This document shows, piece after piece, positions 1-6,636 of a stretch of 64,000 bases of DNA. Numbering within the stretch: the stretch's first letter is position 1; every line of letters starts with the position of its first letter. A program made the translations under genes and the position numbers. The DNA comes from Clostridiales bacterium (GTDB taxonomy: Bacteria; Bacillota; Clostridia; Christensenellales; Aristaeellaceae), in NCBI GenBank assembly GCA_004555535.1, contig SFHU01000001.1:17608-81607 (forward strand), given 5' to 3'. Under the pieces are notes generated by a model. It ran no database searches and was not told where the DNA came from. It saw nothing but the letters and a program-made list of their open reading frames with translations.

Positions 1-702
1 CTCTCCGTCAAGGTCACGGGGTTTGATCTGACGCTCATCGTCAAGCGCGCCAGCCAGCTCACCAAGATCCTCGGGCAGATCTTTCAACCCGACGCCAGCT
101 TCTTTGACAAGGTACTCCCGCCGCTGTTTGACACCATCAAGATGAGCATCCTCGGCTCGGTCGTCGGCTGCCTGCTCGCGCTGCCCTACGCCGTCGCCGC
201 CTCCGCCAACATCAACCGCAGCAAGCCGCTGCTGGCCGCGCTGCGCTTTCTGCTCAACATCGTGCGCACGCTGCCCACGCTGGTCATCGCCAGCATCTGC
301 GCGCTGGTCTTCGGTCTGGGCACGTTCGCCGGTACCGTCGCCATCGTCGTCTTCACCTTCGGCGTCGTCACCAAGATGCTCTATGAGTCCATCGAGACGG
401 TCAACATGGGCGCGTTTGAAGCGCTCGAATCCGCCGGGGCGAACAAGTTCCAGGCCTTCTGGAGCGCCGTGTTCCCGCAGGTGCTGCCGACCTATCTCTC
501 CCATTGCCTGTACAGCTTTGAGATGAACGTGCGCGCCGCGTCGATTCTCGGCTACGTCGGCGCGGGCGGTTTGGGCATTCTGATCGACGAGCGCATCGGC
601 TGGCGCGATTACAACGGTCTGGGCACGGTGCTGCTGACGCTGTTCGTCGCCGTGTTCGTGATCGAGAATCTGAGCCAGTTCCTGCGCAGCAAGCTCAGCT
701 AA
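1..702 (+). CDS. phnE: PhnE-type phosphonate ABC transporter permease (5' end outside window)
   Basis: This is an inner-membrane permease of the PhnE / BPD-transport family. The reading frame is open from base 1, so the start lies upstream of the window. At least four hydrophobic segments are visible. The cytoplasmic EAA loop (EALESAGANKFQAF, about bases 418-460) docks the ATPase, and the C-terminal GYVGAGGLG segment is typical of PhnE. It is followed 12 bases later by a second permease of the same family, so phnC (ATPase) and phnD (binding protein) are expected upstream. The substrate (phosphonate, phosphate ester or phosphite) cannot be decided from sequence. Confidence 0.88.
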   Translation, partial: LSVKVTGFDLTLIVKRASQLTKILGQIFQPDASFFDKVLPPLFDTIKMSILGSVVGCLLALPYAVAASANINRSKPLLAALRFLLNIVRTLPTLVIASICALVFGLGTFAGTVAIVVFTFGVVTKMLYESIETVNMGAFEALESAGANKFQAFWSAVFPQVLPTYLSHCLYSFEMNVRAASILGYVGAGGLGILIDERIGWRDYNGLGTVLLTLFVAVFVIENLSQFLRSKLS

Positions 703-714
703 GGGAGGGATACC

Positions 715-1533
715 ATGCAATACGCCGATCATATTCTCGAGAAATACGAATCCCGCCCGCGCAAGTGGTGGCAATACCTGCTCGTCGCGCTCATCCTCGC
801 GCTGCTGCTGAGCTGGTCCGCCTCCAGCATCACCTTCAAGGGCCTGGCCGCCAAGGGCGCGGAGGTCGCCAAGGGCATCTTCTGGGGCCTCGTCAAGCCC
901 GACATGAGCATGCTGCTGACCACGGCGACCGACGGCGTGCCCTATCTGCTGATGGAGACGGTCTGCATCGCCATCCTCGGCACGGTCGTGGGCGGCATCC
1001 TCGCGCTGCCCATCAGCTTCCTGGCCAGCCCGAAGATCATGCCCAGGCCCGTCGCGTTCCTCTTCAACGCGCTGATCCTGCTGATCCGCACGCTGCCCTC
1101 GATCGTCTGGGCGCTGATCTGGATCCGCGTGACCGGCCCGGGCGCGTTCTGCGGCGTCATCACGCAGAGCATCTGCTCCATCGGCATGATCTCCAAGATG
1201 TACATGACCGCCATCGCCGACTTGGACACGAGCATTCTCGAATCGCTGGACGCCTCGGGCTGCACGGCCTTCCAGAAGGTGCGCTACGGCATCATCCCCC
1301 AGCTCACGCCGAACATCATCTCCACCGTGATCTACCGCTTTGACATCAACATCAAGGACGCGACCACGCTGGGCATCGTCGGCGCGGGCGGCATCGGCGC
1401 GGCGCTGATTCAGTGCATCAACTCCCGCCGCTGGACGATGGTCGGCTCGTTCATCCTCGCGATGATCGTGCTGATGCTCGTCATCGAGTTCGCCTCCACG
1501 CGCATCCGCGCGAAGCTCGCAAGGGGACAATAA
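715..1533 (+). CDS. phnE: Second PhnE-type phosphonate ABC transporter permease
   Basis: A 272-residue membrane permease, paralogous to the preceding gene. It has an N-terminal cytoplasmic stretch, a hydrophobic segment near residues 20-40, an EAA-like loop (ESLDASGCTAFQKVRYG) and the GIVGAGGIGAAL signature near the C-terminus. The start is supported by AAGGGAGGGA just upstream of ATG. Two PhnE permeases in tandem are a known arrangement in Firmicutes phosphonate-type transporters and are expected to pair as a heterodimer with one ATPase. It probably forms one transcription unit with the upstream permease, and possibly with the phosphoesterase about 200 bases downstream. Confidence 0.9.
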   Translation: MQYADHILEKYESRPRKWWQYLLVALILALLLSWSASSITFKGLAAKGAEVAKGIFWGLVKPDMSMLLTTATDGVPYLLMETVCIAILGTVVGGILALPISFLASPKIMPRPVAFLFNALILLIRTLPSIVWALIWIRVTGPGAFCGVITQSICSIGMISKMYMTAIADLDTSILESLDASGCTAFQKVRYGIIPQLTPNIISTVIYRFDINIKDATTLGIVGAGGIGAALIQCINSRRWTMVGSFILAMIVLMLVIEFASTRIRAKLARGQ

Positions 1534-1554
1534 CCGCAGAGCATCGTTTTCAGC

Positions 1555-1622
1555 CGCGAAGCGAAGGTGGGGTCCGGGGATGAAATCCCCGGTCAGGGGC
1601 CCGGGGGATGAAATCCCCCGGA
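1555..1622 (-). repeat. Partial copy of the 3'-UTR hairpin repeat (family A)
   Basis: It starts with CGCGAAGCGAAG 22 bases after the phnE stop. It contains two hairpins with GGGGATGAAATCCCC-type stems but lacks the conserved two-stem module. The strand given follows the family convention (module end first). The rest of the 204-base gap to the next gene holds a further GC-rich inverted repeat (CGCCGCTG / CAGCGGCG, about 1672-1698) and the AAGGA ribosome binding site of the phosphoesterase. Confidence 0.6.
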
Positions 1623-1737
1623 CGCATCCCGCGCCTTCGCTTTTTCTGCACCCGCCGCCGCTTCGCCGCTGTCGCCGCAGGCGGCCTGCAGCGGCGAACA
1701 CGCCAACCCTCATTCAAACTCTGACAAGGACACCATC

Positions 1738-3294
1738 ATGGACAAGACACTCACCATCCGCTATACCTCCGACACCCACGGCTATCTCTACCCGACGAAT
1801 TACGCCGACCGCGAGGCGCGGGACATGGGCCTGATGAAGTTGGCCTCGGAATTCCCGCATGACGGCAACACGCTCATCCTCGACGGCGGCGACACGATTC
1901 AGGGCTCGCCGATGACGAACCTCTACCACCGCCTGACGCCCGGGGAGCGCGCGCAGTGCATGCAGAGCGATGCCTGCGGCGCGCACCCCTTCGCCGCGAT
2001 GATGAACCTGGCGGGCTACCAGTATGTGACGCTGGGCAACCACGACTTCAACAACGGCCTTGACGCCCTGAACGACTACCTCACGAATCTCGACGCGCTC
2101 TGCCTGTGCTGCAACATCCGCGACCGGGAGAGCCGCCTGCCCATCGCGCCCTACGCGATCCACATGCTCGACAACGGGCTGCGCGTGGGTCTGGTCGGCG
2201 CGTGCACGCCGTTCGTGCGCCGCTGGGAGCACCCGGCGACCGTCGCGCAGCTGGTCATCGAGGACCCGATTCCCGCCTGCCGGGAGGCGCTTGAGGCCAT
2301 CCGCGGCCGCTGCGACGTGACCGTGCTGCTCTACCACGGCGGCTTTGAGTGCGACCTGGAGACGGGGCGCGTGCTCTCCGCAAGCGGGGAAAACGAGGCC
2401 TGCCGCATCTGCCGGGAGCTCGACTTTGACCTCGTGCTCACGGGCCATCAGCATGCGCCGGTCGCCGGTGTGCGCATCGGCAACAGCTATGCCGTGCAGC
2501 CGGGCTACCGCGCGCCGCACGCCTGCGCCGTCACCGTCACCGTGCATGAGGACGGCAGCAAGGCCTTTGACAGCGCGCTGCTGCCCGCCAAGGGGGAGCC
2601 TTTGCCACAGGCCGCGGCGCTGCTCGCTCCGCTGGAAGCGCGGGTGCAGCGCTGGCTCGACACGCCGGCGGGGCACCTTGACCGCGCGCTCGAGGCGGGC
2701 GACCACCTCGACAAGGCCGCACATGGCAGCAACCTGATGAACTTCTTCAACACCGTGCAGCTCGAGGCGTCCGGCGCGCAGGTTTCCTCCTGCTCGATGC
2801 CCAACGAGCTCAAGGGCCTGCCGCAGACCGTCACCATCCGCGACGTCGTCTCGACCTACATCTACACGAACACGCTCGTCGTGCTCGAGCTGAAGGGCGA
2901 GACGCTGCGCCGCTACATCGAGCGCTCCGCCGCCTACTTTGACCACGACGCGCAGGGAAAGCTCTGCATCTCCGACGAATTCCTGCGCCCGAAGGTGCAG
3001 CACTACAACTACGACTTCTTCTCCGGCATCGACTATGTGATCGACACGCGCCGCCCGGTCGGCAGCCGCGTCACCTCGATGAAGCTCAACGGCCGCGAGA
3101 TTGCCGATGACGAACCCGTCTCCGTCTGCGTGAACAGCTACCGCGCCTGCGGCACGGGCGAATACGGCATGCTGCTGGGGCAGAAGGTGCTGCGCGACGT
3201 GCAGACCGACGTCGCCGACGCGATCATCGAGTACATCGTCGCCCACCCGCAGATCACCGTGGACACGCACCGCTACTGCACGGTAATCGAGTGA
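1738..3294 (+). CDS. 5'-nucleotidase / 2',3'-cyclic phosphodiesterase family metallophosphoesterase
   Basis: A 518-residue two-domain phosphoesterase. The N-terminal calcineurin-like domain shows the metal ligands in order: D12 and H14 (SDTHGYLYP), D52 (LDGGDTIQG), GNHD at 100-103 and TGHQH near residue 240. The C-terminal half matches the 5'-nucleotidase C-terminal substrate domain. No signal peptide is seen, unlike secreted UshA/YfkN-type enzymes, so it probably acts in the cytoplasm. Its position behind phosphonate-type permeases suggests it releases phosphate from imported nucleotides or phosphate esters; this is inference. AAGGA lies 8 bases before ATG. Confidence 0.87.
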   Translation: MDKTLTIRYTSDTHGYLYPTNYADREARDMGLMKLASEFPHDGNTLILDGGDTIQGSPMTNLYHRLTPGERAQCMQSDACGAHPFAAMMNLAGYQYVTLGNHDFNNGLDALNDYLTNLDALCLCCNIRDRESRLPIAPYAIHMLDNGLRVGLVGACTPFVRRWEHPATVAQLVIEDPIPACREALEAIRGRCDVTVLLYHGGFECDLETGRVLSASGENEACRICRELDFDLVLTGHQHAPVAGVRIGNSYAVQPGYRAPHACAVTVTVHEDGSKAFDSALLPAKGEPLPQAAALLAPLEARVQRWLDTPAGHLDRALEAGDHLDKAAHGSNLMNFFNTVQLEASGAQVSSCSMPNELKGLPQTVTIRDVVSTYIYTNTLVVLELKGETLRRYIERSAAYFDHDAQGKLCISDEFLRPKVQHYNYDFFSGIDYVIDTRRPVGSRVTSMKLNGREIADDEPVSVCVNSYRACGTGEYGMLLGQKVLRDVQTDVADAIIEYIVAHPQITVDTHRYCTVIE

Positions 3295-3311
3295 GCATCG
3301 CCCAAAAACAG

Positions 3312-3346
3312 CCGGCGGACAGAGCGCTCTGTCCGCCGGTTCTTTT
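3312..3346. terminator. Bidirectional rho-independent terminator
   Basis: A perfect 14-bp stem (CCGGCGGACAGAGC and its complement) is followed by TTCTTTT on the plus strand and a run of T on the minus strand. It separates the convergent phosphoesterase and aminotransferase genes. Confidence 0.9.
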
Positions 3347-3377
3347 CTGTCTGTTTTCGTTGAAGCGCTGCTTTGCC

Positions 3378-4520
3378 TCACGCCTCAAGCGCTCTGACAA
3401 ACGCCTCCAGCCGGTCCATGCCCTCCTCGAGCTGCGCCATCGCGTAGCAGGTGGAGATGCGCACATGGCCTGTGGAGCCGAAGCACTCCGCCGGGATCAG
3501 CGCGAGCTTCCCTTCGTGCATCAGCCTGTCGCAGAAGGTTTCCGCGCTCATTGAAAAGCGTTCCACGGAGGGATAGATGTAAAACGCGCCGCCGGGCAGG
3601 GTGACGTCAAGCCCCATGCCGCGAAGGCGATGATAGACGTAGTCGCGCCGCCGCTCATACTGCGCGCGCATCTCCTCCGCCGGCAGGTCAAAAACGCCCT
3701 CGCAGCCGCGCTGCACGCAGCCGGGCACGCTCACCACGAGGAAGCTGTGCGCCTTGCGCATCTGCGCCATGACGGGCGCGTCCGCCGCCGCGAAGCCGAC
3801 GCGCACGCCGGTCATCGCGTAGGTTTTGGAGAGCGCGCTCACGTAGATCAGCCGGTCGCGCAGCGCGGAGTCGCCCATCAGCGTGGGCAGCTCCCCGTAG
3901 ACGATGCGGTCGTAGACGCTGTCGGCGATGAGGAAGAGGTCGTGCTCAAGCGCCGCCTCCCTGAGCGCCGACAGGGAGTCTTCCCCCAGCACCGCGCCCG
4001 TCGGATTGTTGGGCGAGGCGAAGAGAATCGCGCGCGTGCGCGGCGTGATGTGCGCGGAAAGGTTCTCCCTCGTGATCGCGAAGCCGTCCGGCGTCGTCTC
4101 CATCGGGACATACACGCCGCCGCAAAGCTCGATCTGCGGCCTGTACAGGCCAAAGGCCGGCACGGGCACGATCACCTCGTCCCCGGGATTGAGGATCGCC
4201 ATCAGCGCACAGGCGAGCGCCTCCGTCGAGCCGACGGTCACGACGGTCTCCTCCGGCGCGTAGTCCGCGTGAAAGCGGCCGTTGATGTGCGCGGCCACCT
4301 GCTCAAGCAGCTCCGGATAGCCGGCGTTCGGCGGATAGTGCGTCTCCCCGGCGAGGATCGCCTCCGCGATGCGCGAGCGCACGGGCAGCGGCGCGTCAAA
4401 GTCCGGCTCGCCGATGGTCAGCGCGAGGCAGCCGGGAATGGTCCTGGCCGTCTGGCCGATGCGCCGGATGCCGCTGGGCGGATTGGCGCACAGGCGGCGG
4501 TTCAAAAGCTCCTGCATCAT
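3378..4520 (-). CDS. Class I/II pyridoxal-phosphate aminotransferase
   Basis: A 380-residue fold-type I aminotransferase of the aspartate aminotransferase group. Visible hallmarks are the SPNNPTG motif at residues 169-175, the cofactor-contacting D200 and Y203, the Schiff-base lysine K232 (SALSKTYAMTG) and the substrate-carboxylate arginine in GHVRIST near residue 361. It probably transaminates an aromatic, aspartate or branched amino acid; the exact substrate cannot be read from these motifs. Its ATG overlaps the stop of the upstream flavoredoxin by 4 bases, so the two are translationally coupled. It ends the minus-strand cluster at the shared terminator. Confidence 0.88.
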   Translation of the reverse strand: MMQELLNRRLCANPPSGIRRIGQTARTIPGCLALTIGEPDFDAPLPVRSRIAEAILAGETHYPPNAGYPELLEQVAAHINGRFHADYAPEETVVTVGSTEALACALMAILNPGDEVIVPVPAFGLYRPQIELCGGVYVPMETTPDGFAITRENLSAHITPRTRAILFASPNNPTGAVLGEDSLSALREAALEHDLFLIADSVYDRIVYGELPTLMGDSALRDRLIYVSALSKTYAMTGVRVGFAAADAPVMAQMRKAHSFLVVSVPGCVQRGCEGVFDLPAEEMRAQYERRRDYVYHRLRGMGLDVTLPGGAFYIYPSVERFSMSAETFCDRLMHEGKLALIPAECFGSTGHVRISTCYAMAQLEEGMDRLEAFVRALEA

Positions 4521-5203
4521 GGGCGTTTTCCTCCCCGCGTTCTTGTTCCCCTGCCGCGTCTTGCGCGCGGCCCTTCGCCGTCCTTCCCCGCGCAGGGCTT
4601 GCCCAGCCGCCGCCGCAGAACCTCCTCGCGCGCGACGGAATAGCCGAAGAAGCCCTCCGGCCTCTCCCGCAGCGGGAAGTATTCCCCGTGCGCATAGGCG
4701 ACGAGGTTCGCCCGGGCGAGGTGCAGACTGCCGTCCGCGTCAAAGAGCGCGTCGCGGACGTAGACCTCCTCAATCGCGCAGAGGAACAGGTCGTGCGAGC
4801 CGAGCGGGAGCCGCTGCCTGACGCGGCAGCAGAGGAAGGCCGGCGCCTCCGCTAGCGCGGGCGCGGGAAAGCCCGGCACCTCGCGCGCGTGCAGGCCCAT
4901 CGCCTCGAATTTATCGACGTCGCGCCCGCTTTTGACGCCGCAGAAGTCCGCCGCGCGGCAGAGCGGCTGATCGATCAGGTTGAGGCAGAAGGCCCCGCTC
5001 TGCACGATCTGCGCGTGGGAGTGGCGCTGCGGGCGGATGGAGACGGAGAGCATCGGCGGATCCGTGTTGACGATCCCCGTCCAGGCGACGGTGATCAGGT
5101 TGTCCCGCTCAAAGCCCGGCTCCGTTCCCCGGCAGGAGAGCAGCACGGCGGGCACGGGGGAGAGGAACGTCGTCGGCCCGATGGGGCGGAAGTTCTTGCC
5201 CAT
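4517..5203 (-). CDS. Flavoredoxin-type flavin reductase (FMN-binding split barrel)
   Basis: A 228-residue protein with the flavin reductase-like split-barrel fold (ITVAWTGIVNTDPPMLSVSIRP, then FCLNL and SGRDVDKFE). This family binds FMN and transfers electrons or reduces free flavin. The last ~35 residues are a low-complexity Arg/Gly-rich tail. This tail is unusual for the family and may be an extension read into the overlap region. It lies between an iron alcohol dehydrogenase (2-base gap) and an aminotransferase (4-base overlap), so the three are probably co-transcribed. The partner substrate is unknown. Confidence 0.85.
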   Translation of the reverse strand: MGKNFRPIGPTTFLSPVPAVLLSCRGTEPGFERDNLITVAWTGIVNTDPPMLSVSIRPQRHSHAQIVQSGAFCLNLIDQPLCRAADFCGVKSGRDVDKFEAMGLHAREVPGFPAPALAEAPAFLCCRVRQRLPLGSHDLFLCAIEEVYVRDALFDADGSLHLARANLVAYAHGEYFPLRERPEGFFGYSVAREEVLRRRLGKPCAGKDGEGPRARRGRGTRTRGGKRP

Positions 5204-5205
5204 GC

Positions 5206-6375
5206 TCAGCCCTTCGCCGCGATGCGCAGCACGTCCTCAATCTGCGGCGGATACAGCTCGACGAAGTGGCCGGTCTTGCCGTCCACGACGCTGCGCGCCA
5301 GCGTGGGGATGTCCGCCTCGCAGCCGCCGACCTCGGCGAGCGTATGCGGCATGCCGATGGAGGTGAAGAAGGACTGCAGCGCGTCGATGCCCGCCAGGGC
5401 GATCTCCTCGTCGCTGCGGCCCTGCGTCTCAACGCCCCAGACGGCCGTCGCAAAGCGCACAAAGCGCGCGACGTCGTGCTTGTAGGTGTACTTCATCCAG
5501 GCCGGGAAGAGGACGGACAGACTCGCGCCGTGCGCGCAGTCGTACTTCGCGGAGAGCTCGTGGCCGATCCTGTGGCTGGCCCAGTCCTGCTCGCGGCCCA
5601 CGCCCACGGAGTTGTTGTGCGCGAGCGTGCCCGCCCACATCAGCGTCGCGTGGGACTCGTAGTCCGTGCTGTTGGCGAGCGCGACGGGCGCGGCGTCGAT
5701 GATCGACAGGAGCAGCGCCTCGGCGAGCCGGTCGGTCAGCGCGACGTCGGGCGTGTTGGTGAAGTAGCGCTCCATGATGTGCGCCATCATGTCCGTGATG
5801 CCGCAGGCGAGCTGGTAGCGCGGGAGCGTGAAGGTCAGCTCCGGGTTCATGATCGCAAAGCGCGGGCGGTGCAGCTCGACGTTGAGGCCGCGCTTGAGGT
5901 TGCCGTCAAGCTGGGTGATGACGGCGGAGTTGCTGCCCTCGCTGCCCGCCGCCGGGATGGTCAGCACGCAGCCCACGGGCAGCGCCGTCTTCGGCACGGC
6001 CTTGCCGCTGTAGAAATCCCAGAAATCGCCGTCGTAGGGCACGCCGTCGCCGATGGCCTTGGCCGTGTCGATGACGGAGCCGCCGCCCACGGCGAGCAGG
6101 AAGTCAAGCCCGTTCTCCCGGCACAGGCGGATGCCCTCGTAGACCAGGTCGCTGCGCGGGTTGGGCTTCACGCCGCCCATTTCGACATGCGCGACGCCCG
6201 CGGCGTCGAGCGAGGCGAGCACCTGGTCAAGCAGCCCGCTGCGCACGACGCTGCCGCCGCCATAGACGACGAGCGCGCGCGTGCCGCCCGCCTCGCGCAC
6301 GAGACGGCCAGCCTCCTGCTGCGTGCCGCGGCCAAAGACGAACTTCGTCGGGGAACAGAATTCAAAATTCAGCAT
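5206..6375 (-). CDS. Iron-containing alcohol dehydrogenase (butanol dehydrogenase-like)
   Basis: An approximately 389-residue group III alcohol dehydrogenase that reduces aldehydes with NAD(P)H. The N-terminal Rossmann part shows GGGSV twice (coenzyme binding, second copy GGGSVIDTAKA). The iron-site region shows HIMERYF, HELSAKYDCAHG and similar His-rich motifs. The start is taken at the ATG at 6375 (MLNFEF) because GGGAGG lies 8 bases upstream; an ATG further upstream has no such site. It is first gene of a three-gene minus-strand unit with the flavoredoxin and aminotransferase. A promoter is visible at 6438-6466. Confidence 0.9.
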   Translation of the reverse strand: MLNFEFCSPTKFVFGRGTQQEAGRLVREAGGTRALVVYGGGSVVRSGLLDQVLASLDAAGVAHVEMGGVKPNPRSDLVYEGIRLCRENGLDFLLAVGGGSVIDTAKAIGDGVPYDGDFWDFYSGKAVPKTALPVGCVLTIPAAGSEGSNSAVITQLDGNLKRGLNVELHRPRFAIMNPELTFTLPRYQLACGITDMMAHIMERYFTNTPDVALTDRLAEALLLSIIDAAPVALANSTDYESHATLMWAGTLAHNNSVGVGREQDWASHRIGHELSAKYDCAHGASLSVLFPAWMKYTYKHDVARFVRFATAVWGVETQGRSDEEIALAGIDALQSFFTSIGMPHTLAEVGGCEADIPTLARSVVDGKTGHFVELYPPQIEDVLRIAAKG

Positions 6376-6437
6376 GTTGAGTCCTCCCTGTGGACGGGCG
6401 ATGTTCTGCAAAAGGGCCCCGCCCCATATTCTCCCTT

Positions 6438-6466
6438 ATGATACATGCGCGGGAAAACAAAATCAA
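6438..6466 (-). promoter_or_regulatory. SigmaA-type promoter for the alcohol dehydrogenase unit
   Basis: On the minus strand TTGATT and TATCAT are separated by 17 bases, about 60 bases before the chosen start. Confidence 0.55.
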
Positions 6467-6555
6467 CAGAAATTTCCAAACCCGTGCAAGAATCAGGGCG
6501 CGCGAGACGTCATATTGTCAGAAGCGTTTTCCCGGCCCTGCGGCGGGGCTTTCTG

Positions 6556-6584
6556 TTGCATCGGCGGGGAAAACGTGATAAGAT
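6556..6584 (+). promoter_or_regulatory. SigmaA-type promoter for the peptidoglycan-binding protein
   Basis: TTGCAT and TAAGAT are separated by 17 bases, about 50 bases upstream of the gene. It faces away from the alcohol dehydrogenase promoter, so the 260-base gap is a divergent promoter region. Confidence 0.5.
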
Positions 6585-6636
6585 GAGGAAAGAATGAACG
6601 GGCCGTTCCCGGCTTTGGATATGGAGGGAAATATTT

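Noticed and set aside
4517..4640. Frameshift at the end of the flavoredoxin gene
   Set aside because: The Arg/Gly-rich tail is odd, but the stop overlaps the next start in the normal ATGA manner and no alternative frame continues the family domain.
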